Notes under the pieces: generated by a model
Told to the model about the DNA's origin: nothing
The model's input: the letters and a program-made list of their open reading frames with translations, nothing else
Databases searched by the model: none
Assembly (NCBI GenBank): GCA_021798655.1
Contig: JAJZFE010000329.1
Coordinates: 1-7,484 of the forward strand
Source: Acidobacteriota bacterium
GTDB lineage: Bacteria > Acidobacteriota > Terriglobia > Terriglobales > Acidobacteriaceae
Length of the DNA: 7,484 bases
Reading direction: 5' to 3'
In this document: positions 1 through 6,983 of the stretch, in pieces
Numbering within the stretch: the stretch's first letter is position 1
How the letters are laid out: the number at the start of each line of letters is the position of its first letter
Program-made: the position numbers and the translations under genes

Positions 1-86
1 GAAAGAATGTTCGCAGGCTGATGGAGCTGTTTCGCGCAAAGGCCGAGGAGAACGTGGCGACGGAAGCCGAGGCGGAAGAGGCATGA
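1..86 (+). CDS. C-terminal end of an unidentified protein (partial)
   Basis: The reading frame that enters at base 3 stays open for 27 codons and stops with TGA at 84-86, sharing the bases ATGA with the start of the acetyltransferase at 83. The visible tail begins KNVRRLMELFRAK and ends in an Ala/Glu-rich stretch, probably a helical, solvent-exposed end. The overlap indicates an operon with translational coupling to the two polysaccharide genes that follow. From context this could be another glycosyltransferase or polysaccharide enzyme, but no diagnostic domain lies inside the window, so the function is unknown. Confidence 0.6.
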   Translation, partial: KNVRRLMELFRAKAEENVATEAEAEEA

Positions 87-712
87 GTGAACCGACGAGT
101 CGCAGAGAGCCGGCGTATCGCGCACAGCAGGAGATGCCGCTGAGGCCGGGGGCGGATGCGTATACGCAGCCGACGTTTTCGCGGGGCAACCGGGCGCGCA
201 GGCTGGTGTGGGGCGTGTGCTGGCTGCTACTGTATCGTCCGTCGCCGCGGCCGTTCCATGCGTGGCGCAGCCTGTTGCTGCGGCTGTTCGGGGCACGGCT
301 GGGGCCGAAGTGCCACTTCTATCCGGGGTCGAAGGTGTGGGCGCCGTGGAACCTGCACTGCGCGGACCATGTGGCGGCTGGCGACGGCGTGGAGATCTAC
401 AACCCGGCGCTGGTGGAGTGCGGCTCGCATGTGATTTTTTCGCAGGGCAGCTATGTGTGCGGCGCGACGCATGAGTACAACGACCCGGCGTTTCCGATGG
501 TGGCGTATCGCATGAGCTTTGGCGCGTATGCGTGGATCTGCGCGCGGGCGTGCGTGGGGCCGGGCGTGCAGGTGGGCGAGGGCGCGGTGCTGGGGCTGGC
601 CGCGGTGACGGCGAGCGATCTGGCACCGTGGACGGTGTATGCCGGCTCGCCGGCGGTGGCGGTGAAGCAACGGACGCGCCTTGCGATGGAGACTGCGGGG
701 CGGACGACGTGA
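83..712 (+). CDS. WcaF-type putative colanic acid/exopolysaccharide O-acetyltransferase
   Basis: This 209-residue protein is a left-handed beta-helix (hexapeptide repeat) acyltransferase of the WcaF group, expected to transfer acetyl from acetyl-CoA to a hydroxyl of a surface sugar at the cytoplasmic face. Family landmarks appear in order: FSRGNRARRLVW (32-43), YRPSPRPFHAWR (51-62), LLRLFGARLG (65-74), KVWAPWNL (84-91), hexapeptide turns around GDGVEIYNP (100-108), and the SQGSYVCGATHEY segment (120-132) with the likely catalytic His130. GVQVGEGAVLG (161-171) and PWTVYAGSPA (182-191) follow. The first 30 residues are a variable lead. A purine-rich GGAAGAGG lies just before the ATG, and the start overlaps the previous stop (ATGA). 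The downstream glycosyltransferase starts inside its stop codon (GTGA). WcaF is a family-level name; the real acceptor is unknown. Confidence 0.88.
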   Translation: MSEPTSRREPAYRAQQEMPLRPGADAYTQPTFSRGNRARRLVWGVCWLLLYRPSPRPFHAWRSLLLRLFGARLGPKCHFYPGSKVWAPWNLHCADHVAAGDGVEIYNPALVECGSHVIFSQGSYVCGATHEYNDPAFPMVAYRMSFGAYAWICARACVGPGVQVGEGAVLGLAAVTASDLAPWTVYAGSPAVAVKQRTRLAMETAGRTT

Positions 713-1542
713 TCTCCGTGCTGATATTGACGCGGAACGAGGCGCTGGATCTGCCGGGATGCCTGGAGGCCGTGGCGTGGAGCGACGACGTGCAGGTGCT
801 GGACAGCGGCAGCACGGACGGCACCGTGGAGATCGCGCGTGCGCGGGGAGCGACGGTGAGCGTGCGCGCGTTCGACGACTATGCGTCGCAGCGCAATGCA
901 GGCCTGGCGCTGGGGTTTCGCCATGCGTGGGTGCTGGTGGTGGATGCCGATGAGCGACCGACGGCGGGGCTGGTGGCAGAGATGCAGCAGGCTGTTGCAC
1001 AGGCAGAGGCGGACGTGGATGGCTACCGGATGCGGCGGCGCGACTACCTGTGGGGGACGTGGCTGCAGCACGCGCAGATGACGCCGTGGTACGTGCGGCT
1101 GGTGCGCGTGGGCCGGGCACGATACACGCGCGCGATCAACGAGGTGCTGGAGGTGGATAGCCGGGTGGCGACGCTGCACGGTGCGCTGGACCACTTCCCT
1201 TTCTCGAAGGGCCTGGCGAGCTGGGTGGCGCGGCATAACGCGTACTCCAGCGCCGAGGCGGAGCTGCTGGCAGCGGGAGCGGTGCAGGGTGGCGAGGGCG
1301 GCCTGCTGCGGCGAGCGCTGTTCGCGGGCACGTTCGAGCAGCGGCGCGTGGCGCAGAAGGCGCTGTTCTACAGGCTGCCGCTGCGGCCGGCGGTGAAGTG
1401 GCTGTACCTGGTGGTGGTGCGCGGGGCGGTGCTCGACGGCCGCGCGGGACTGATGTTTGCGACGCTGATGGCGTACTACGAGTACCTGATTGCGCTGAAG
1501 CAGCGCGAGCTGGCACGCCGCCGCGCGGGGCTTCCGCTGTAG
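709..1542 (+). CDS. Family 2 glycosyltransferase (WaaE/KdtX-like)
   Basis: This is a 277-residue inverting GT-A glycosyltransferase that should transfer a sugar from a nucleotide-sugar donor to a lipopolysaccharide or exopolysaccharide precursor. The GT2 fold begins at once with ISVLILTRNEALDLPGCL (2-19), then LDSGSTDGTVEIA (31-43), FDDYASQRNAGL (55-66) and the metal-binding DADE (79-82), which is the DxD motif. The later HGALDHFPFSKGLASWVARH segment (157-176) and the hydrophobic, basic C-terminus (LRPAVKWLYLVVVRG, then MAYYEYLIALKQREL) resemble WaaE/KdtX-like enzymes. I chose the GTG at 709 because the fold starts there and it shares GTGA with the acetyltransferase stop. The open frame continues upstream to 532 but encodes only low-complexity Gly/Ala/Arg sequence. 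It probably acts with the acetyltransferase on the same glycan; donor and acceptor are unknown. Confidence 0.88.
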   Translation: MISVLILTRNEALDLPGCLEAVAWSDDVQVLDSGSTDGTVEIARARGATVSVRAFDDYASQRNAGLALGFRHAWVLVVDADERPTAGLVAEMQQAVAQAEADVDGYRMRRRDYLWGTWLQHAQMTPWYVRLVRVGRARYTRAINEVLEVDSRVATLHGALDHFPFSKGLASWVARHNAYSSAEAELLAAGAVQGGEGGLLRRALFAGTFEQRRVAQKALFYRLPLRPAVKWLYLVVVRGAVLDGRAGLMFATLMAYYEYLIALKQRELARRRAGLPL

Positions 1543-1569
1543 CAGGCTGAGTAGCGATGAGCACGGCGC

Positions 1570-1594
1570 GGCGTTGAGGGATTGGCGTTGAGGG
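1570..1594. repeat. Short direct repeat (11-base unit, 14-base period)
   Basis: GGCGTTGAGGG occurs at 1570-1580 and again at 1584-1594 in the spacer after the glycosyltransferase gene. It looks like a local micro-duplication, and no function is evident. Confidence 0.6.
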
Positions 1595-1632
1595 TGCCTG
1601 TGATCGCGTGTTGCCGCCACGAGCAGTACGCA

Positions 1633-1677
1633 CATTCCCTGCGGGAATGACAAGCCGGAGGGGGTGACAAGCCGGAG
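1633..1677. repeat. Small palindrome plus 13-base direct repeat, possible fragment of the REP-like family
   Basis: CATTCCC (1633-1639) and GGGAATG (1643-1649) form a perfect 7-base inverted repeat around TGC. TGACAAGCCGGAG at 1648-1660 is repeated at 1665-1677. The stretch CTGCGGGAATGACAA resembles the end of the REP-like arms near 6900-6919 and 7300-7315, so this may be a decayed relative. It lies between two convergent genes (glycosyltransferase and response regulator), where palindromic repeats often settle. There is no T-run, so it is not a convincing terminator. Confidence 0.5.
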
Positions 1678-1713
1678 AGGTTCAGCCGAGAGAAACGATG
1701 TACAGCCCAGCGT

Positions 1714-2097
1714 TCAGCCGCGCAGTTTGGCGAGCAGGTCGGTGGGGTGAACGGGCTTGGCGAGGATCTCGAACTCGTGGCCCTGGCTGCGGGCGCGCTC
1801 CAGCAGGTCGGCGGTGGCGGCCTGGCCGGAGAAGAGCAGAATCTTGCAGTGGGGCAGGCGGCTGCGAATCTCGATGGCGGCTTCGATGCCGGTCATGCCG
1901 GTCATGATGACGTCGGAGATGAGCATGTCGGGCTGAAACTCGTCGAGCAGTTCGATGGCCTTCTCGCCGCTGTAGACGGCGCGCGCTTCAAAGCCGGCCT
2001 GATTGAGAATGATGGCCAGCGTGTTGGCGATCACTTGTTCATCGTCGGCGACGAGAACGCGGGGCTTGCTTGCGGGGCTGGAGGTCTGTTCTGCCAT
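1714..2097 (-). CDS. Single-domain response regulator (CheY-like receiver)
   Basis: The 127-residue protein is a receiver domain with no output domain. The phosphorylation pocket is complete: acidic pair Asp18-Asp19 (VADDE), phospho-acceptor Asp62 (LISDVIM), Ser90 in LLFSGQ, and Lys114 followed by a cis-type Pro115 (LAKPVHP). It should accept phosphate from a histidine kinase and act through protein contacts rather than DNA binding; no kinase gene is in the window. The start at 2097 (MAEQTSSPASKPRVLVADDE) fits the usual short lead before the domain. An upstream in-frame GTG at 2166 would add 23 residues of non-domain sequence. Neither start has a clear Shine-Dalgarno site. The gene lies divergent to the phosphatase gene at 2247, so a role in polysaccharide control is possible but only inferred. 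Confidence 0.88.
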   Translation of the reverse strand: MAEQTSSPASKPRVLVADDEQVIANTLAIILNQAGFEARAVYSGEKAIELLDEFQPDMLISDVIMTGMTGIEAAIEIRSRLPHCKILLFSGQAATADLLERARSQGHEFEILAKPVHPTDLLAKLRG

Positions 2098-2183
2098 GAG
2101 GTAAGGGTCCGAGATCAACTTTCGTGAAAGGGTTGAGGGCGTGCGACGCGAACGGGGGAGCTGCACGGTTACACGCTGTCTCT

Positions 2184-2189
2184 ATCATA
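2184..2189 (-). promoter_or_regulatory. Possible -10 box for the response regulator gene
   Basis: TATGAT on the minus strand differs from TATAAT at one base and lies about 87 bases before the preferred start at 2097. No convincing -35 box is seen at the right distance, so this is a weak call. Confidence 0.25.
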
Positions 2190-2246
2190 GGATGCCGGGC
2201 GAGCGGCATAGGCTGTACGAGCGACGGGTGTTAAGCTAAACGAAGT

Positions 2247-3041
2247 ATGGTTGATATTCACCACCACCTGTTGCCCGGCCTTGACGACGGCGCGACTGAT
2301 TTTGAGACCTCGCTGGCCATGGCCCGCATGGCTGCGAAAGACGGCATCACCCACGTGGTGGCGACGCCCCACGCCAACCACCGATACCCGTTTGACCGCG
2401 AGCGCAACGAAGGGATGATCTCCGAACTGCGCGCGGCGCTGGCCCGGGAGGGCGTGGCCATTACGCTGGGCACCGGCTGCGACTTCCACCTGAGCTACGA
2501 CAACATCCAGGACGCACAACAGCACCCGCACCGCTATACGATCAACGGGTTGAACTACCTGCTGATCGAGCTGCCCGACCATGCCATTCCACCGCAGCTG
2601 GACGAGTCGTTCTATGAGCTGCGGATGGCGGGTTCGACGCTGATACTGACGCATCCGGAGCGCAACCCAACGCTGCAGCGCAACGCGGATCGGCTGAAGC
2701 ACTGGGTGGAACAGGGGATGCTGGTGCAGGTGACGACCAGCTCCGTGGTGGGCCAGATGGGGTCGACCGCAGAGAAGATGGCGCACAAGCTGCTGAGCGA
2801 CCGATGGGTCCACTTTCTGGCCACGGACGCGCACAACGTGACGCGACGGCCGCCGAAGATGCGCGCCGCCCATGACGCCGTGGCCGCGAAGTACGGCGCA
2901 GAGTATGCGAAGGCGATCTGCGTGGATAACCCGCTGGCGGTGTTTGAGGGCCGCACACTGCCGCCGCAGGAGCCGCCGCGCAACCTGTTTGAAGAGGAGC
3001 GGCCATCGCTCTTGAAGCGGCTGTTCGGCAGCCGAGGGTAG
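2247..3041 (+). CDS. PHP-family tyrosine-protein phosphatase, CpsB/CapC/YwqE type
   Basis: This 264-residue protein matches the metal-dependent phosphatases that dephosphorylate bacterial tyrosine kinases (Wzc/CpsD/YwqD type) controlling exopolysaccharide assembly (EC 3.1.3.48). PHP signatures are MVDIHHHLLPGLDDGA (1-16; ligands His5, His7 and the Asp13-Asp14 pair), ATPHANHRYPF (39-49, His42), GTGCDFHLS (75-83), LLIELP (105-110, Glu108), LTHPERN (134-140, His136) and ATDAHN (192-197, Asp194 and His196). The usual metal-binding Glu of the GxE motif appears to be Asp79 here. After residue 235 there is an extra Pro-rich tail ending in the basic, hydrophobic SLLKRLFGSRG. The ATG at 2247 is certain from the motif position, although its ribosome site is weak. 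Unlike many relatives, no kinase or wzc gene is adjacent. The response regulator is divergent and the dehydrogenase convergent, 29 bases away. Confidence 0.9.
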   Translation: MVDIHHHLLPGLDDGATDFETSLAMARMAAKDGITHVVATPHANHRYPFDRERNEGMISELRAALAREGVAITLGTGCDFHLSYDNIQDAQQHPHRYTINGLNYLLIELPDHAIPPQLDESFYELRMAGSTLILTHPERNPTLQRNADRLKHWVEQGMLVQVTTSSVVGQMGSTAEKMAHKLLSDRWVHFLATDAHNVTRRPPKMRAAHDAVAAKYGAEYAKAICVDNPLAVFEGRTLPPQEPPRNLFEEERPSLLKRLFGSRG

Positions 3042-3070
3042 AGCGGAACAGGCGGGGCTACAGGCCGAGA

Positions 3071-3838
3071 TTACAGGCCCAGGCCGCCGTCGACGGCGAT
3101 CTGCTGGCCGGTGATGAAGGTGGGCGCCGTGGCGAAGAAGAGCACGGCCGCAGCGACATCGTCGGCGGTGCCGTTGCGGCGCATGGGGGTCTTCTCGACG
3201 AAGTGGGCGTAGGGCTGATTGGCCGGCGCGTCGGCGGAGCCGAAGACGATCATGCCGGGGGCGACGCAGTTGACGGCGATCTCCGGCGCCCAGGCCTTGG
3301 CCATGGTCTGCGAGAGCATGTGCAGCGCGGCCTTGGAGGTGCAGTAGTGGCCGTGCGTGGCCCAGGCACGAATGCCGCCCAGCGAGCCGATGTTGATGAT
3401 GCGTCCGTGCGCGGATTTGAGCGCCGCGTGGGCGGCCCGGGCGACCAGAAACGGCCCGCGGGTGTTGGTCTCGAACATCGCATCCCACTGCGTTGCGGAG
3501 ATCTCTTCGAGCACGAGCGTCTCAAACGCGCCCGCATTGTTGACCAGGATATCGAGGCCGCCCAGATGCGCGATGGCCGCCTGCACCGCCTGGTTCACGC
3601 TGGCCTCCTCGCGAACGTCGCAGGGCAGAGCGAGGGCGTTGGAGCCGAGCACACGCAGCTCGGCGACGAGAGAGTCCGCGTCGGCCTGCGAGTCGCGATA
3701 GGTGATGACGACGTCGGCCCCGGCAGCGGCGAGCGACAAGGCCAGCGCCCGGCCGATGCGGCGTGCCGCGCCTGTGACCAGAACTCGCTGCCCGAGAAGT
3801 AGACGCGCTGTGGCAGCCGGCGGGAGAGGCTGGCTCAC
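3071..3838 (-). CDS. Short-chain dehydrogenase/reductase with pteridine-reductase-like cofactor loop
   Basis: This 255-residue classical-size SDR is a NAD(P)H-dependent oxidoreductase expected in the cytoplasm. The Rossmann start is VLVTGAARRIGRALA (19-33), where Arg sits in place of the middle glycine of TGxxxGxG. That form is typical of pteridine reductases (PTR1, FolM). Then come CDV (73-75), LVNNAG (98-103), Asn125, Ser152 (NIGS), Tyr165 and Lys169 (YCTSK), so the Ser-Tyr-Lys triad is complete. PTR1-like enzymes often lack that serine, so a 3-oxoacyl-ACP reductase-like activity also remains possible. VAPGM (192-196) and ITGQQIAVDGG (242-252) are standard C-terminal motifs. The GTG start at 3838 shares GTGA with the stop of the upstream secreted-protein gene and has no Shine-Dalgarno site, which suggests translational coupling. 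Substrate unknown. Confidence 0.85.
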   Translation of the reverse strand: MSQPLPPAATARLLLGQRVLVTGAARRIGRALALSLAAAGADVVITYRDSQADADSLVAELRVLGSNALALPCDVREEASVNQAVQAAIAHLGGLDILVNNAGAFETLVLEEISATQWDAMFETNTRGPFLVARAAHAALKSAHGRIINIGSLGGIRAWATHGHYCTSKAALHMLSQTMAKAWAPEIAVNCVAPGMIVFGSADAPANQPYAHFVEKTPMRRNGTADDVAAAVLFFATAPTFITGQQIAVDGGLGL

Positions 3839-4407
3839 TGCGGCGCGCTCGTAGAGGCCGCAGGGGCGGCGGAGGCCGCAGGAGCTGCAGGCGCAGGCTT
3901 ACCGGCAGCCGGCTTGACCGGGTGCGGCGGCTCCTGCACACCGGGCTTGACCTCGGAGTCCTTGCCGTCGTTTTCCTGGTAGTCGGAGATCTGGGCGCGG
4001 GGGCGGAGCATCTTGACCAGCAGCTCCTTGGACGGGCAATCGACGTCGATGTCCTGCGCGGCGGTGGCAAAGCCGTTGGCCAGTACCTGCACGGTGACGT
4101 GGCTGCCGACCTCGATGACGTCGATGACGGCCTTGCCGTCTTCGTCGGTCTTGACCTCAAGATTGCCGTCGTTGCGACCGTCGCGGGTGGCGTGGAAGAT
4201 CACGGCCGCGTTCATGATGGGCTTGCTGTTGAAGCCCTTTTCCACGATGACGGTGATGTGCGAGGTGGGCGGCAGGGCCTTGTACTTGCGGCCGTGGCCG
4301 GTGTCCTGCGCGGCGGCAGCGACGGCGAGCGCGGCACAGAGGCCGGCAGCACAGGTGACAGAGAACATGCGGAGAGCCGCAGGACGACAGGGAGACCGAA
4401 AGACCAT
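3835..4407 (-). CDS. Secreted small protein with carboxypeptidase-regulatory-like (beta-sandwich) domain, function unknown
   Basis: The 190-residue product begins with a basic lead (Arg4, Arg8, Arg13) and a hydrophobic core AAGLCAALAVAAAAQ, a likely Sec signal peptide cut near Ala33-Gln34. Residues about 48-135 (HITVIVEKGFNSKPIMNAAV, TDEDGKAVIDVIEVG, HVTVQVLANGFATAAQDI) alternate like a carboxypeptidase-regulatory or Ig-like beta-sandwich: a decorated strand, a DEDG turn and a final VQVxAxGF strand. From about 153 the protein is Pro/Ala/Lys-rich, as in wall-spanning or disordered linkers. It is therefore probably periplasmic or surface exposed. The ATG at 4407 is used here; Met14 at 4368 would also leave a signal peptide. 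It is the first gene of an operon with the dehydrogenase (4-base overlap) and is divergent from groES. Specific function is not recognised. Confidence 0.78.
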   Translation of the reverse strand: MVFRSPCRPAALRMFSVTCAAGLCAALAVAAAAQDTGHGRKYKALPPTSHITVIVEKGFNSKPIMNAAVIFHATRDGRNDGNLEVKTDEDGKAVIDVIEVGSHVTVQVLANGFATAAQDIDVDCPSKELLVKMLRPRAQISDYQENDGKDSEVKPGVQEPPHPVKPAAGKPAPAAPAASAAPAASTSAPQ

Positions 4408-4413
4408 AGCGAG

Positions 4414-4419
4414 ATTCTA
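4414..4419 (-). promoter_or_regulatory. Possible -10 box immediately before the secreted-protein gene
   Basis: TAGAAT on the minus strand ends 6 bases before the ATG at 4407. No TTGACA-like -35 box is seen. If real, transcription would start at or next to the start codon, giving a leaderless or near-leaderless mRNA, which fits the absence of a Shine-Dalgarno site. Confidence 0.3.
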
Positions 4420-4453
4420 CCGCGTTGGGGGCAGAGTTGGGCGCGGCCGGATA

Positions 4454-4470
4454 TGAGTGAGATTCACTCA
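4454..4470. promoter_or_regulatory. Perfect 7-base palindrome, possible operator of an unknown regulator
   Basis: TGAGTGA-GAT-TCACTCA is a perfect inverted repeat with a 3-base centre, and two further outer pairs match after one mismatch. It lies 18 bases upstream of the groES -35 box and 46 bases upstream of the divergent gene start at 4407. Its size and symmetry are those of a dimeric repressor site. The binding protein is unknown. Confidence 0.45.
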
Positions 4471-4488
4471 AATTACATCAAACACCGC

Positions 4489-4518
4489 TTGACCGGGTGC
4501 GGGGTGGCGGCCTATATT
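4489..4518 (+). promoter_or_regulatory. groESL promoter (sigma-70-type)
   Basis: TTGACC (4489-4494) and TATATT (4513-4518) are separated by 18 bases and match the housekeeping -35/-10 pattern closely. Transcription should begin near 4525, leaving a leader of about 117 bases before groES. The -10 box overlaps the CIRCE operator, so HrcA binding would block polymerase. Confidence 0.8.
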
Positions 4519-4543
4519 AGCAATCGGCGGTGGAGAGTGCTAA
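4517..4543. promoter_or_regulatory. CIRCE operator (HrcA binding site)
   Basis: TTAGCAATC, 9 bases, then GAGTGCTAA: this is the CIRCE inverted repeat (consensus TTAGCACTC-N9-GAGTGCTAA) with one mismatch in the left arm and a perfect right arm. It overlaps the last two bases of the -10 box and the expected start point. From established knowledge, HrcA represses chaperonin genes here and is itself kept active by GroEL, giving heat-shock control. The hrcA gene is not in the window. Confidence 0.92.
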
Positions 4544-4626
4544 CGGCAGCCAGCAGGCAGCCAGGCCTCTTCGCCCGGTCCGCGAGGGCCACACGAAACA
4601 GATGTCTGAACGAACGAGTCTGAACC

Positions 4627-4632
4627 AAGGAG
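4627..4632 (+). promoter_or_regulatory. groES ribosome binding site
   Basis: AAGGAG lies 9 bases before the ATG at 4642. It is one of the few clear Shine-Dalgarno sites in the window, consistent with strong expression. Confidence 0.85.
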
Positions 4633-4641
4633 AAGCACCAC

Positions 4642-4941
4642 ATGGCAACTACGACATTTACGCCGCTGCACGATCGCATTCTGGTGAAGCGTGTTGAAGA
4701 GGGCGAGAGCATTCGCGGCGGCATCATCATTCCGGACTCGGCGAAGGAGAAGCCGCAGCAGGGCGAGGTGATCTCGGTCGGCAAGGGCAAGTCCAACGAC
4801 GAGGGCAAGGTGTTTCCGCTGGATGTGAAGGCGGGCGACACGATTCTGTTCGGCAAGTACTCGGGCACGGAGATCAAGCTGGACGGCGATGAGTACCTGA
4901 TCATGCGCGAGGAAGAAGTCCTCGGCATCCTGAAGAAGTAG
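4642..4941 (+). CDS. groES: Co-chaperonin GroES (Hsp10)
   Basis: This is a full-length 99-residue co-chaperonin. Seven copies form the lid that closes the GroEL folding chamber in an ATP-dependent cycle in the cytoplasm. Clear family features are [13 protein letters not shown] (8-20), the mobile loop at about 17-35 with the GroEL-contacting GGIIIPD (26-32), [14 protein letters not shown] (37-50), [18 protein letters not shown] (62-79) and the ending [16 protein letters not shown] (84-99). It is the first gene of the groESL operon, driven by the CIRCE-controlled promoter, with groEL 90 bases downstream. A short repeated element follows its stop codon. Confidence 0.98.
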   Translation: MATTTFTPLHDRILVKRVEEGESIRGGIIIPDSAKEKPQQGEVISVGKGKSNDEGKVFPLDVKAGDTILFGKYSGTEIKLDGDEYLIMREEEVLGILKK

Positions 4942-4942
4942 G

Positions 4943-4975
4943 TCCTACGCGGACGGCGGGACGCGGCTTTGCCGC
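4943..4975 (+). repeat. Post-groES copy of a repeated 3' element with hairpin
   Basis: Starting one base after the groES stop, 23 bases (4943-4965, beginning TCCTACGCGGACGGC) match 21 of 23 with the bases right after the groEL stop (6706-6728). The 3' end forms a hairpin, GCGGC (4963-4967), loop TTT, GCCGC (4971-4975). It could be an mRNA processing or stability element, a weak attenuator, or a dispersed repeat. There is no long T-run. Confidence 0.6.
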
Positions 4976-4995
4976 CTGGCTCTCCGCAGCACTGA

Positions 4996-6705
<1,710 letters not shown>

Positions 6706-6736
6706 TCCTGCGCGGACGGCGAGACGCGCTGTCGCG
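6706..6736 (+). repeat. Post-groEL copy of the repeated 3' element with hairpin
   Basis: Bases 6706-6728, directly after the groEL stop, match 21 of 23 with the element after groES (4943-4965). The hairpin here has a different sequence, CGCG (6725-6728), loop CTGT, CGCG (6733-6736), so a stem is kept while its sequence differs. It is separate from the terminator 10 bases further on. Confidence 0.6.
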
Positions 6737-6745
6737 CAACAACAC

Positions 6746-6773
6746 AAAGGCCCCGGAGAAGTCCGGGGCCTTT
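6746..6773 (+). terminator. Intrinsic terminator of the groESL operon
   Basis: A perfect 12-base stem, AAAGGCCCCGGA (6746-6757) with TCCGGGGCCTTT (6762-6773), closes a GAAG loop. The stem is very GC-rich with A/T ends and lies 40 bases after the groEL stop. The T-run is only three bases, then GCTGTTG, but stem strength and position make it the operon's terminator. Confidence 0.88.
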
Positions 6774-6825
6774 GCTGTTGCTCAGCTTGCTAGCACTCGA
6801 TGCTTGTCCCGACCTACTCTCCTTT

Positions 6826-6919
6826 GTTGTCATTCCGCAGCGTAGCGAAGGAATCTGCATTTTCGTCGGCCACGGAAGCCCGTGATGCAGATCCCTTCGC
6901 TACGCTGCGGGATGACAAC
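6826..6919. repeat. REP-like long inverted repeat (35-base arms)
   Basis: The left arm (6826-6860) and right arm (6885-6919) are inverted copies matching at 33 of 35 bases. The core is GCAGCGTAGCGAAGG on the left and CCTTCGCTACGCTGC on the right. The 24-base centre contains its own hairpin, CACGG-AAGC-CCGTG (6871-6884). Both mismatches are G·T wobbles on the minus strand, so a minus-strand RNA or single strand would pair fully, while the plus strand has two A·C mismatches. It lies between the groEL terminator and the GIY-YIG gene. A third arm copy is at 7282-7315. No transposase or target duplication is visible, so it may be a REP/REPIN-like or MITE-like element. Confidence 0.88.
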
Positions 6920-6983
6920 CAAGAGAGGGGTGATACCAAAACTAGTGGCGACAACAGGAGCCACGCGGCACTATCCTGCTCGC

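Noticed and set aside
532..708. N-terminal extension of the glycosyltransferase
   Set aside because: The extra residues overlap the acetyltransferase gene in another frame and are low complexity; the GT2 fold begins at the GTG at 709.
1633..1649. Possible bidirectional terminator between the convergent genes
   Set aside because: The stem has only 7 pairs and there is no T-run on either side.
451..1653. A 400-codon minus-strand open frame (and another at 227-1120)
   Set aside because: Both run antisense to the acetyltransferase and glycosyltransferase genes, have Arg/His/Pro/Ala low-complexity composition and show no domain.
2098..2166. Longer response regulator starting at the GTG at 2166
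   Set aside because: The added residues are not part of the receiver domain and no ribosome site supports this start.
2169..3488. A 439-codon minus-strand open frame across the phosphatase gene
   Set aside because: It is antisense to clear phosphatase motifs and shifted in frame inside the real dehydrogenase gene, so it is a GC-bias artefact.
6790..6798. CTAGCACTC, resembling half of a CIRCE element
   Set aside because: The matching GAGTGCTAA arm is absent at the required spacing, and no heat-shock gene follows.
6882..6983. N-terminal extension of the GIY-YIG protein through the right repeat arm
   Set aside because: These codons are read from the repeat and non-conserved sequence, while the domain begins just after the ATG at 6984. 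Use of an upstream start cannot be fully excluded because no start has a good ribosome site.
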